Below are positions 22,349 to 33,915 of a DNA stretch of 64,000 nucleotides, piece by piece (position 1 is the stretch's first letter; each line of letters begins with the position of its first letter). The notes below the pieces were generated by a model, which had not been told where the DNA came from, searched no databases, and worked only from the letters and a program-made list of their open reading frames with translations. Made by a program: the position numbers and the translations under genes. The stretch comes from Telopea speciosissima (taxonomy: Eukaryota; Streptophyta; Magnoliopsida; Proteales; Proteaceae): the NCBI RefSeq assembly GCF_018873765.1, contig NC_057924.1:13293001-13357000 (forward strand), given 5' to 3'.

Positions 22349-23143
22349 GTGGAGAAGTATACATACGCATTGGTTATGGCGGCTAGAAAATTAAGGCCCT
22401 ATTTTCAAGCTTATACCATTGAGGTGCTTACCAATCAGCCTTTGAAGAAGATATTGGCTAAGACAGACCACTCAGGAAGACTAGTGGCGTGGAGCATAGA
22501 GTTAGGGGAATTTAACATCCATTACAAGCCTCGAACTGCAATTAAAGCTCAGTCATTGGCGGATTTTGTGGTAGAATGTACGCTTCCTGATGAGGAAATC
22601 GCTACCATCGCAGAACCCGAGGAGACAACGAAAGAATGGACGCTATATGTAGACGGCTCATCCAGCGCGCAAGGCTGTGGGGCAAGTTTGATATTAACCA
22701 GCCCCGAGGGATTTATTGTGCAATACGCACTAAGATTCAAATTCCAGACCACTAATAATGGGGCAGAATACGAAGCTTTAATTGCAGGATTGAAGCTAGC
22801 CCAAAGTCTAATGGTGAAGCGTATTACTGTACACAGTGACTCTCAGCTGATAGTTAATCAAGTCAAAGGGGGATATGATGCTAAAGAAACACGAATGGCC
22901 CAATATTTGAGAAAGGTTCAAGACTTGATGACGAACTTCAATCGTTTCGAGATATTACAAATACCTCGAGCACAAAATACATCAGCAGATGCCCTCTCAA
23001 GACTTGCCACCTCAGATTTTCAAGATTTGAGCAGAACCGTGTATCTGGATATACTAACCTCCCCGAGCATAGCACAATCCGAAGAAGTATTACCGGTGGA
23101 GATAGAACCTTGTTGGATGGACCCATTAATTAATTACCTCTAG
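22349..23143 (+). pseudogene. Tat-like second RNase H domain and linker
   Basis: In the same frame as the RT. EKYTYALVMAARKLRPYF and LVAWSIELGEFNIHYKPR complete the first RNase H. Then EWTLYVDGSSSAQGCGASLI with NNGAEYEALIAGLKLA and VHSDSQLIVNQVKG form a second, archaeal-type RNase H with D-E-D acidic residues. A second RNase H is a known mark of the Tat clade. It ends at TAG 23141-23143. Confidence 0.85.
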
Positions 23144-24353
23144 GGGGGCATATTGCCCACCGATAAAGAAGAAGCCAAGAAAGTCAGGATGAGGGCCGCC
23201 CGATATATAATGATAGAAGGGACATTATATAAGAAGGCATTTGCAATGCCGTATCTATAATGTCTCCGACCATCGGAAGCAGAATATGTGCTTCGGAAGA
23301 TACACACAAGCATTTGTGGACAACACTTGGGGGGCACTTGGGGGCATAGCACTAGCCCACAAGGTCATTAGACAACAATACTTTTGGCCATATCTCCGAA
23401 AAGAAGCATTAAATTTTGTTCGCAAGTGCCTAAAATGTCAGAAACTTGCACCGATCGTTCGTCAGCCAGCTACCGAGCTCACTTCCATATCTAGTCCTTT
23501 ACCCTTTGTACAGTGGGGAATGGATATTTTGGGGCCATTTCCTACAGCGTCGGGGGGCAGACAGTTTGTGGTAGTAGTTGTAGATTATTTTACAAAGGGG
23601 GTGGAAGTAGAGACCTTAGCTACCATTTTCGCAGCAAAAATTTGGAAATTCTTCCTTCACTCTGTTATCTATCGATATGGGATACCGAGGATTCTTATTA
23701 CCGACAACGAAAAGTAGTTCGAGCAAAAATTTAAATAATTCAGTGATCAGTATGAGATTCAGCTAAGAAAGACTTCGGTAGCACATCCCCAATCGAATGG
23801 ATTGACAGAGCCAGTAAACAAAATATTGCTAGATGGGATAAAGAAAAAGTTGGAAAGCGCAAAAGGGTTATGAGTGGAAGAACTACCCAATATTCTGTGG
23901 GCATACCGAACAACTATAAGATTAAGCACGGGAGAAACACCCTTTATGCTCACATATGGTATAGAAACCGTACTTCCAATGGAAATCGGAGAAATTTCGT
24001 TTAGAGTCCAGTCATATAACCCCGAGGACAACGATGAACAGTTGAGGGCAAACCTGGATCTATTAGAAGAAATCCGAGAGTCAGCACGGTTAAAGAATGC
24101 GATGCATCAACAGCGCACAGCGCGTCATTACAACAAGAAGCTGAAGAGTAGAAAGTTTCATCCAGGGGATTTGGTATTTCGCAAGGTTGAAGCCTCAGAT
24201 CCGATATTAGTGGGAAAGCTATCACCAAATTGGGAAGGACCGTATAGATTCTTCAAACGAGTAGCTCCTGGGGCGTATCATTTGGAAACCTTAGAAGGGA
24301 CATGCATACCTTGGTCTTGGAATGTTGAAAACTTACGAAAATTTTATCAGTAA
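23144..24353 (+). pseudogene. Tat-like integrase
   Basis: The zinc-binding CLKCQ lies near 23430. The catalytic D-D-E is visible as WGMDILGPFP, LITDNEK and NGLTEPVNK, and the GPY/F-type end as NWEGPYRFFKRV. The frame is broken near 23320-23345 by a tandem duplication of CACTTGGGGG. Stops occur at TAA near 23258-23260, TAG 23715-23717, and others near 23736 and 23871. No chromodomain follows, consistent with Tat. Confidence 0.85.
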
Positions 24354-24479
24354 AAGGTCAGCTTACTGACGATGTTAAACTACAACTTTTGTAAATCTGT
24401 CATGATTCTCAATGGAATAAAATGAAATACAAGTCGACAATGAGCATACAAAGTTTCCTACGAATGGTGAGCTGAGGAG

Positions 24480-25014
24480 CATGACATGATCAGTGGGCAT
24501 AATTGTCTCCAAAAGAAATGATGGTCATCCGACCATAATGGTGAGTTGTATCATAGGGGCGCTTCCCCAAAGAAATGATGGTCATCCTACCATAATGGTG
24601 AGTTGCACCATAGGGGCGCTTCCCTAAAGAAATGAGGGTCATCCGACCATAATGGTGAGTTGCACCATAGGGGCGCTTCCCAAAAGAAATGAGGGTCATC
24701 CGACCATAATGGTGAGTTGCACCATAGGGGGGCTTCCCAAAAGAAATGAGGGTCATCCGACCATAATGGTGAGTTGCACCATAGGGGGTCTTCCCCAAAG
24801 AAATGATGGTCATCCGACCATAATGGTGAGTTGCACCATAGGGGCGCTTCCCCAAAGAAATAATGGTCATCTGATCATCATGGTGAGTTACACCATAGGG
24901 GCGCTTCCCCAAAGAAATGATGGTCATTCGACCATAATGGTGAGTTGCATCATAGGGACGTTTCCCCAAGGAGATAATGGTCATCATGGCGAATCGCATC
25001 ATAGAAGCACTACT
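24480..25014. repeat. 57-bp tandem array, about 8-9 units, in the 3' region of the Tat-like element
   Basis: The word GGTGAGTT recurs at 57-bp steps (about 24540, 24597, 24654, 24711, 24768, 24825, 24882, 24939), each followed by ACCATAGGGG and CAAAGAAATGATGG-type sequence. A partial unit lies at each end. The period equals 19 codons, so both strands stay open for over 140 codons, but the translations are only repeats. Tandem arrays in the 3' untranslated region are known for Tat-lineage elements and can seed satellite DNA. Confidence 0.9.
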
Positions 25015-26483
25015 AAAAAAAAAAAACCAAGGAAAGGCAAGAATCGCAGAAGTGCTGCTGCAAGACCGACGTGAGATAAGATAGAGTATCAACCATAAAG
25101 GACATCAGTGAAAATAAGAGTTTGCTTCGAAGAAAAGGAGGGGCATACAAAGAAAGCAGAATAAAGTAAAGCAATCTCTTTTATTCAATGCAATATTACA
25201 AGTATGAATTTACAAGCTCCATGAAAAAAGCCATTACATTCCTTGAACATTAGAGCGCAACTAAGATCATAAATACAGTTCATCTCGGAAGCAAACCCAT
25301 CGAGGCAAAAAACTTGGCCACTGCAGTGCACAATCACACCGCCAGGAGAATATGTATAGGGGGAACCTGTGCAGAAAAGAACCGAGGAAGATCGAACATC
25401 AATAGTCCGAGCAGAAGAAATATATATTCACCTCGGTGATCAATACCAAGCTCGGTGCTGGACAAATGGCTCCAGCTGCTCCAGACACCCCCTGAGAATC
25501 CAAAGAAGACAACATCGCTAAGAGCGATCCACTCCCGAGCATGGTGAAGGAAACCAAAATACCCCTGTTCCTACTCCCCTCAAACCAGTGATGGAAAGAA
25601 ACCAAAAAATCCTGGGAGAAAACAAAGGCATTTAGGGTCCTTCAGGAGCTTGCGAGATCCACGCCATCGATCACCAAATATGTTAACAGTGAAGATCGAC
25701 CGCGAGAAGTCTTCTAAGGATTCTCTACCCCTCCAGAACACCCTTCCTTCTTCGAAAAGAAAGAGAAAGGGAGATATCTCAGAGAGGTACCACCACAGCC
25801 TGACGAATCAAAAGACGTTGCATGTCGATTGAAGATCGAAGTTGTGATGAAAAATGTCGATTGAAGATTGAAGCCGAAAGGAAAACTTCTGTAAGGTAAG
25901 AATCCTAGGGTTTTATGTCCTTCATGAGGGGGAAAACGTCCATGATCAAGATGGTACTGAAGATATAGAATCTCCGTGAGATGGCGATAACAACAGCAAA
26001 ATAGAGCCATTACAGAGTAAGAGATTCCTCTCCAGAACTGAAGACGTTAGAAAAAAATCTTTCACTATATACAAGGCAAGGCGACGGTTCGAGATAAAGG
26101 AGGAATTTAATATGACAGCTATCCCACGTTCAAAGAAGTTACGCTTCAAGCCACGTGGCCCAATCCTAATGAGTCCGTACTACTCCCATCGCTAGAAAGG
26201 GTGCGATTTCCAAAACGATGATTCAGTTCGCCCAACAGTTCTGATAAGCATAAAGCCATGAGAAGCACTGGTTAAATAGGGAAAGCAATAAATGAAAGCT
26301 CATCGAATCTGCCAAAAATCTTGGAAAAGTGAGATATCCATTATTAGGGACCACAATGCCAAAATGAAGTGCAAGGGTCATCAGAAGCCAGAGAAATAAT
26401 ACAAGGTACGCAAAATATCACTATATTTTTGGTGATCTATACATATAATTACAAATATCTGAGACGCAAAAAACAAAATAAAT
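25015..26483. other. Non-coding 3' region of the Tat-like element
   Basis: Between the tandem array and the antisense gene. Short open stretches exist but no domain is seen. It could hold regulatory sequence for the antisense gene, whose 3' end lies at the right border. Confidence 0.45.
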
Positions 26484-29400
26484 CTATGAGTTTAGCTCGG
26501 GACCCGATGGAATAGGAGGCAAAGGCCCAGGAACATTCTGCAGGGGAGGAAATATAGGAAGGGCTATAGACAAAGGGTCAAGCATTATCTCCTGAATAGG
26601 AATTTGAAAATCCAACCCTATTTCTATCTTGTCCCATTCAAAATCTGGAATAACGTCCTTTAACTGAAGGAACAACCGATGAGCTCCTTCTCTCTCCTTC
26701 TCCCTACAAAAATGTTCGAAGGCTGGGGAATCAAGCATATGAGTAATTGTCAGGTTCGGTGCAGCCCGTCTTTCAGACCATACATAATCACCAATGTTAT
26801 CCACAATATCCCGAGCATAGTCTAACCTTGCTGCCAAGTCATCCTCCTAACGTTCCAGAGCCTGAAATGTCTCCAATTCCTTTTTTAATTTTTTCAGCTC
26901 TTCCTTTAGCCCCTTAGATTCTGCTTGTAACCCGGACTGACACTTCTCTAGAACAGTATTGGCACGACTCAATATTTCCACTTGAGACTCTAGCTCCTTC
27001 TCGCGCTTCAAGATTACTCGAGGTAACGCATTCGGTGAAGAGACAAGCTCCTAAGTAAAGGAATGAGCAAATTATGACAAAACCCGATATATAAATATAA
27101 TGAATAAACAAGTAGAAAGGAAAAGACTGACAAAAAAAAATTTAAAATCCTTTCATTGAATTATAAAAACAAGAAAGAAAAACATTAAAAATGTTAAACA
27201 TTGGAAGCATCATCGGGGATCTCAGTAGAGGTAGAAAGATTAAAGGTGGGGGAGGGGATACTCATCCCTCCTTCAATAAAGGGTTCTGACTGATGTTTAG
27301 GAGCAACATTCATAGCAGTAGCGATAGTCACCTCAACAACGTCACCACTCGTAATCACATCAGAACCAACCTTGGCCCCTGGGTACACAATTTTGGGAGG
27401 AACATGTTGAGGAACTTGAGAAGAGGAAGGAGGGACCTCTGGCTGTCCTACCGAAGAACCAGGCCTGAAAGTACTAGATTCCAATCGTTCGATCATCATG
27501 TCAATCACTCAAATCCCCTTGAACTTAAAATCTGGTTGTCTTTCTCTCACTTGCTTCCATAACGAATAAGCAGTATTCATTAAAGCTAAGGAAGCAATCC
27601 CTTTATGCATCTCCTGACATGCCTCTGAAAGAAGATATTCTTTGACAGCTCGAGCTTTAGCTGTAGACATTTGCTTTTTCATTTCATCAATCTCAGCCTG
27701 CTTGTCTTCAAGTGCTTTTTTCTTTCTATCTATCCTCTTCCTCCCCTTCTTAAGAGCATTTTTTGAAGAACTAGCCGACGCCTCGGCCAACTTCAACTTC
27801 TCTTAAACTTCTAACAATGATTTTTCTGTAGAATCCTTCTTGGCTTTGGCTATTTTCAACTTGCCATTTAAACAAATTCGTTCACTCTCAGAAAACTCGA
27901 GAGACCTCATCATCACTATTAGATCTTCCTCTGATTTTTTATATACATCAGCCACGCTCCTCCTACGTAGCACTAGCTCAGAAATATAACCCAACACCTG
28001 AATGACATTAAACCGAGGTTAGAAAAAATATATATATATAGAAAATAAGGAGGAAAAGAATAGAACAAAAAACTCACCTCATAACTCCGAGCAAAAGCAG
28101 ACTGCTCTAACAACGTGTCAGGCATCCCAAAAAGTAAAACTTGATCCTCCAGAGCGATGCCTTTCAAAACCCACTCCTCGGAAGCAGCAAGATCACCAAC
28201 CACCTTTTGATCCTTAGTAATGGACCATTCTGGGTGGAACACTCCAACGTCTGCTTTCCCTTTACCTTTATTCTTCCCAAGAACACTAGGAAGATCGGTA
28301 GGTACGACGGAAGACCCACCGGCATGATGATCAATTATCCCTGTTGAAGATCCAACTTCTAGGGGTATTGACTCCACGGTGAGATTGCCTCCTTCTGTCT
28401 GGGAGGGACCCTCAATCTTGGTATTCCGGGAAGACGCAGGAGAAGGTCGTAGTAGCACTTTCTTGGAGAGACCCTTATCTCCCAAGGAGGAAGACGTTTT
28501 TCTTTTCTTACCCCCACACACCTCTGGATGCTCAAAAACCTGGTTTCCATCAATACGAAGATCTTTCTCCACAATGTGGCTAGTCAAAGAGTCCAAACCG
28601 AAGTTCACTGCAACATACACAAAAAAAAAAGAATATATATAATATATCACAAATAAATATAAAACAAGGCAAGATAAATCTTTGTCTATTATTCATCAAA
28701 CCTCCATTCCCGAGGCACCTACCCAATTCTAGCTCACCCACATCTTGTAAATCAACAGTTTCACCCTTGACCCGATTCCCGTATGCCGTTATAGCTTCAA
28801 AACTAGCTTGATCAATAGAATCCAAGGGAATAATCTTGTTCCCCTTTCCGGTATTGGGAAAACCCCAGTTAATAGGGCACCCCGGTCCTGTATGGACTAC
28901 CTAGAAAAATCATTGCTTCCAGCCATGGTTAGATGTCGGAAAAGACCCAACAATAGGGACACCACCACATTGACGAAAATAATACCACCCAGGGTGGGTA
29001 CTCACATGATTTAAGGTGAAACATTTTATAAACAAACTTACAAAAATCTGTCTCTTCAATCGAAGACATTTGATTTGGAAAGCCCCAATACTTCTCCAAC
29101 CATTAGGGACCAATTGACAAGGAGAAATTTGATAATGCCTAAGAGGACATCCCACAAAAAGTGAGAGCGCATATCGAAGGCTAGCCTTGAAGGCATCCAA
29201 AAGAAGACCCACTTCCCCACGACGGGGTCGATTCAGCCTCTCTTCGGAAGATTTTTCCCTATGGTAGGATCCAGTAAACACAACGAATCTCCATGAGATT
29301 GAAATCGGAGATAACATAAGAAATTTCACCCACACCTTTCCCTATGGTAGGATCAAGTTGTGGCTGTTTTATCCGATAACCTCTCCTTCCTAAGTGTCTC

Positions 29401-29618
29401 ATAGAATCCAAAGTAGAAACATTAGGGGGAATCTCGGAAGCATTCCTAGGTGTAAATATTGAAACCCTAGAAATCGATTCTTCTGGTAAAGACGTGGAAG
29501 AAGAGATTCTTCGATTTTCTTCCTGAACAGAACCATAATACAAATTCACGCATTCATCCAACAAAGAAGCAACCTCAGTGTCTTCCACTCTTAGAATTTT
29601 TCTTTTATACTTTCCCAT
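26484..29618 (-). pseudogene. Antisense gene of the Tat-like element (PF04195-like, coiled coil)
   Basis: On the minus strand a protein starts MGKYKRKILRVED at 29618. It next shows a block with HYQISPCQLVPNGWR, HPGWYYFRQCGG and SNHGWKQ, the pattern of Pfam PF04195 ('putative gypsy type transposon'). Then come a low-complexity linker (28600-28080) and long Lys/Glu coiled coils (27997-27510 and 27050-26840). GT-AG introns are visible at about 28608-28701 and 27998-28077, both in phase. A third intron before 27052 (acceptor TTTACTTAG) is possible. Damage includes a frameshift near 29265, stops in the PF04195 block near 28905-28915, TAA 27803-27805 and TGA near 27509. Extra antisense ORFs between pol and the 3' LTR are known in Tat elements. 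Function is unknown. Confidence 0.7.
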
Positions 29619-29699
29619 TTTCCTAAATGCAAATAAAAGCCAAAAAAAACTCAAATTGAAAGAAAAAGGAGAAAATATCAAGCGTATACTCACTTGGAT

Positions 29700-30130
29700 T
29701 AGAAGAGTCTATGCTCAGAAAGGATGTAAGAAGCAGAATAATATCACCAGATTCAGAAAGGGCCTCCAATCGAGAAGGTTCAATGGACAATGAAGTACGG
29801 GATTTAGAAAGTCCTTAGAAATCCTCGCAAAACTTTTTGGCTTGAACAATAAAGAAGATTAAAAGACCTAGACTTAAAAGTAAGAGCACAAGAAAGGATA
29901 GAAAAATCTAAAATTGAATTTTACAACTCCCTGATAAAGACTCTCAAAAGGCGCAAAAGGTTGAATTCGTTTTTGCTCCCACGTGTTAAACATAGACCCT
30001 TAATATAATATTCAAAATATAAGGTACATTATTTTCATATGGATAAATAATATATTGAAATTATAAATAAATTAGTTAAATTTTATCAAGATTGTATTCT
30101 CTTCATCTTAAATATTTAATAAGGTAAAGA
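29700..30130. other. Space between antisense gene start and 3' LTR
   Basis: AT-rich, no gene. It may contain the promoter of the antisense gene. Confidence 0.4.
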
Positions 30131-30144
30131 GAATGGGGGGCAAA
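30131..30144 (+). promoter_or_regulatory. Polypurine tract of the Tat-like element
   Basis: GAATGGGGGGCAAA directly abuts the 3' LTR and would prime plus-strand DNA synthesis. Confidence 0.75.
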
Positions 30145-30610
30145 TGTTACACCATATTTTCCACTGTAAATTATGAACGTACACGTGGACTCACCAGAAG
30201 ATGAGATTTGGAAGGCACGCCAACAAAGTCCCATGCGCATAACAGCTGTGCAGGGATGGCGGTTAGAGATCCCCTCGAAAGAAAACTCCCGCGTGGACCT
30301 GGAATCCCGGAGACAAAGGGGGACCATATCCCGAACGAAAGTACCAAAAAAACCGTGCGACAAGGGAAGACCATGGCTAATGAAGAAGGGACTATTGCAG
30401 ATCCCCACCAACTATATAAATACAGGGCAAGCCCCTCATGGGGAGAGGTCAATTCGGTCTGTAATAATCGAGAAAGAGAATGTTATATTTGAGGGTCACT
30501 TTTCTGTCTTTCTGCGGTTCCATTATTCTCCACACTTTTCAATCTACTGTAACAGTTTAAGAACTGTGTTTGTAACGAGGATTCTCTTCGGCAGAAATTC
30601 TTGTACAACA
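30145..30610 (+). repeat. 3' LTR of the Tat-like element
   Basis: 466 bp, same length as the 5' LTR, with about 16 hand-counted differences, nearly all transitions. It is followed by CTACC (30611-30615), matching 18287-18291. Confidence 0.93.
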
Positions 30611-30836
30611 CTACCTATTCAATGTTTGTCTTTACTATAATACCCAAACAAAAAAGCCTATTTCAAACCTACCCAAAATAGTGTATTTTTTTCTTATCTA
30701 TATACTTTTTTAACATTTTTGCCCTCAATGTTTAATTCCTCGTTCATCTTCTTTTTTTTTCTTCCAACCATGGTTTAAGGAATGAGTAGTATCGGATCAC
30801 CCTTATCGGGCAATTCATATCGGAATCCAGACGGAC

Positions 30837-31041
30837 AAAACTTGGCTGCTACCTGGGTTGCAGCCAAGTTCCTGCTGCCCCAATCATAGGCGTGGACTTG
30901 AAATTCAGAAGGATATTTTGGAAAATATTAAAACCTAAAGGGGTATTTATGAACCCAAAGGGGAAGGGAATTATTCCAAGTTGGTGCCTACTATTGGGGG
31001 TAGCAGGAAGATAGCTGCAACCCGGGTTGCAACCAAATTTT
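30837..31041. mobile_element. MITE-like inverted repeat, about 205 bp
   Basis: The left end AAAACTTGGCTGCTACCTGG matches, inverted, the right end (AAAATTTGGTTGCAACCCGG when reverse-complemented), each followed by TTCCTGCTGCCCC/TTCCTGCTACCCC. No clear target duplication was identified, so the superfamily is not assigned. Confidence 0.6.
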
Positions 31042-32410
31042 TTCCTCGGCGGACGACAAAACCAAATCCAGGGAGATCTTGTATTGGTGGATCATTACAA
31101 ACTAAGGGTAAAAATAAAAATAAAAATCCGATTAGAAAAAAAAGGGTAAATCCGTTCGTTCCAGTCCGATTCGGGGCAGTCTGGATCGGTATCAACCAAG
31201 ATTGATCCCAATACTGATTTACTTAAATGGTGCTTCCAACACGGCCATGCCCTCTTCTTCTTTCTTCTTCCTCTGCAACCCCTACAATCCCTCCAGCCCC
31301 ACCCCCTGTTCCCCCTCCCCACCCCCTGTTCTTCCTCCAGTCCCAACCCCTTGCAATAATCGCTAATCGAATCGTCTTATGTCAATTACCAATTCAAATC
31401 AGTTGGAATTGGTCCAAATTATTCAGAAAACTGACAAGAATCGGCAAGATTCAATGGGAAACATCTAAATAGGGCCTAAAGCATCAATGGAGATTAAGGA
31501 AAATAAGAAAACATCATCTCCCCACCCCCAATTTCATCCCTGGATGTAAATAATCATGATGATGAGATCATCTCTGTTACTCATTTATTTGATTTACCTA
31601 TTTTCGATTTTCCTGTTTTGTTATGCGCAGGATCCGACTCTAGAGACCTAGGATCTTTTGGATAGGCATCTTGCATTTTGTTAGATGGCAAATTCGTTTT
31701 GATCACTACAAGTTCAATTATCAATCATCATGGCCTAGAGTGGACCCATAACTTTTGGGAATTATCACAGGGCTAGCTTTTGCTGAGAAGTTAGGACTAA
31801 AGGTGAAAGAAGTTTGGTGCTCCCACAGGTTGTTGCCCGGACTTCTTCCAACTCCATCCCAATCCCCATGGCCATGGGAGATGCTAACCTATTTTTTGTA
31901 GATCTCTGCTAAGTCTAAAGAAACCACATATCGGCCTTTCAGAATGATTTTTTTTGTTAATCATCCTCAGGTTTTGGGCCCATAAAGCCTGTGCGTCACC
32001 TTTTGTTTATAAACTCTGTACAAATTTGTCATCGATTTAATATATATTTTCTTTATTTTCTCATAAAAAAAAATTAATCCCTAAACATGGTAAAACTATA
32101 ATAGAAATTCATGTACAAATGAAATAGTGAAATCACGAAAATGTCCCTAAGGCTAGAATAAGCCTATAAAAAATATAAAAAAAAATTCATGAAAATAAGA
32201 AAATAGTATGGAAATCCAAATCCGTGGTAAAACATAATGAAAACACGAAACTTCTGCAAAAGGTGAAAGAAAAAAAAACACGATTTAACTAGTGAAACCA
32301 TAATCTAACGGCAAAAACCCTATTCTAAGGGTAAAACCAATGGGAAGAAGAAAAAAATTTACAAGGATATGCAAATCACGATGCAAACAACATACAAATA
32401 TGCAAATATT
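31042..32410. other. Intergenic
   Basis: No gene recognised. A pyrimidine-rich patch (about 31250-31345) and A-rich stretches occur. Confidence 0.4.
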
Positions 32411-32418
32411 TGGATCTA

Positions 32419-33107
32419 TAGGGGTGTAAATTTGACCCTATCGGCCCGAGCCCGAACAGAGCTTGGGCTGGATTTTTCAACCCTGAGGGTAGGTCAGGGT
32501 TAAAAATTTGAGGATCGGGTTCCGGGCCAGGGTTGAGACCTTGGGCTGAGCCTAGACCGGCCTTGTGTTTGGTTATGCTTTACAATTTACATTTTACAAA
32601 TTTTTATTTAATTTTTAATTATCTATTGGCATTCCCTTTATTTGTGATGAACTTGTTTAAATATTGGATTAAGTGAGATGTGACATCTCAATTTTCAAAA
32701 TATTTGTTTGTATTGTGCAAAACTGTAAGATATCATCTCACCAAGGACTTTCATTTTTGTAGAATTGCGACGCAAGGTTGTGTGTGTTCAAGATGCATTG
32801 CCAATCATGTGTCTCATTTATTTTAATGCATAGGAGGACACAAACGGGAAAAAAAATTAGGGTCAGTCAAGGTCAATCAGAGCTAACTTGGCCTTGACAA
32901 AAATCAGAGTCAATCAGGGCCAACCCGGCCCAGTCTGGCTTGATCAGGGTCAATCAGGGCTGGGCTAAGCCCGACAAGGTTGTGCCTGGTCTGAGATATC
33001 CCAGCCCGACCTCAGGGCCAGATTAGGGTTGGGCTGAGCTAAGAGGACTTAGGATTGGACTGAGATTTTAAAAAAGCACGACCCAACCCGACCCTATTTC
33101 ACCCTTA
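32419..33107. mobile_element. hAT-like non-autonomous element, 689 bp
   Basis: Ends TAGGGGTGTAAAT and TATTTCACCCTTA are imperfect inverted repeats. The flanks TGGATCTA (32411-32418) and TAGATCTA (33108-33115) match at 7 of 8 positions, as for a hAT duplication. The body is rich in GGGCCA/CCCGACC words and resembles the element at 12151-12881. No transposase is encoded. Confidence 0.68.
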
Positions 33108-33746
33108 TAGATCTATATGCAACCTTACACCAAAATATGAATACAAATATATCTATGCTTGCATAACACATGAAACAAAAATGAAGAAAATAAACAAAAC
33201 GGGTTGAACATATAGAAACCATGAAGACTGCACAAGAAATCTATATGAAAAACATTTATGCAATGTGAAAACTATGTCTGTGAAAAAACAATGCTAACTT
33301 GTATGCATGTGAAGACATGGACAACATGGCACTAAAGATGGAAGGACCAACAAAAGAGATATACATGATACTACAATTAAATCAATCAACAAAATACAAG
33401 GTTCAACACACATTTTGGGTGTGTATGACCACAACCTAGAGATCGAGGTAGGATCATGCACATCTCTCTTACATGAAAAAATAAATGACTTTTGAATTGT
33501 GTAATTCGAACATATGAAGCCTAAGATATAAAAGTTTGAAGCTTTGAAAAATCTCGAGGTGGTTCAGATCCAACTCAATTCAAAATGCAACTAGCCCGAT
33601 CCAAATAGATCCGACTATAGTGGAAACATTTGACATTCGACACCATATGATTAAGTCAATGTTAAAAGAGTTTGATTCGACACTGAACACAAGTCAATTG
33701 ACATGTGCTTGACATCAAATGAACTTCAACAAATGTCGAGCATAAC

Positions 33747-33906
33747 GAATTTTTATCCTCTCTTGTTACAACACGGTGTTGTACTACATCGTGAGGCGGC
33801 TGCAGAGGCCATGTGCATCATGTGGGGCCCGTTGTACCACATGGTCTCTGCAATGCCGCACGATGCAGTACAACACCATACTGTAACAGGAGAGGATAAC
33901 GATTCC
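33747..33906. mobile_element. 160-bp hairpin MITE with 9-bp duplication
   Basis: The halves are inverted copies: TATCCTCTCTTGTTACA... on the left against ...TGTAACAGGAGAGGATA on the right. The flanks GAGCATAAC (33738-33746) and GAACATAAC (33907-33915) match at 8 of 9 bases, consistent with a Mutator-type MITE. Confidence 0.72.
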
Positions 33907-33915
33907 GAACATAAC

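Larger units (their letters stand above)
18292..30610 (+). mobile_element. Ty3/gypsy LTR retrotransposon, Tat-like, 12.3 kb, decayed
   Basis: Two 466-bp LTRs (18292-18757, 30145-30610) start TGTTACACC and end GTACAACA, flanked by the 5-bp duplication CTACC on each side. A TGGCGCC primer-binding site follows the 5' LTR. A G-rich polypurine tract precedes the 3' LTR. The order gag, protease, RT, RNase H, a second RNase H-like domain and integrase, then a long 3' region with tandem repeats and an antisense gene, fits the Tat clade. By hand I count about 16 differences between the LTRs (roughly 3.4%), so insertion is fairly recent. Even so, the polyprotein carries many stops and at least two frameshifts, so it is not autonomous. 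Confidence 0.93.

Noticed and set aside
24354..24480. Chromodomain after the gypsy integrase
   Set aside because: The frame ends at 24353 and no chromodomain motif follows, in agreement with a Tat rather than chromovirus assignment.
24480..25014. Regularly spaced repeats, as in a CRISPR array
   Set aside because: The units are contiguous with no unique spacers, lie inside a plant retrotransposon, and the genome is eukaryotic.
24490..25092. 200-codon minus-strand and 140-codon plus-strand open frames with 19-residue repeats
   Set aside because: Both follow from a 57-bp tandem array with a period divisible by three. No start context, domain or conservation supports a protein.
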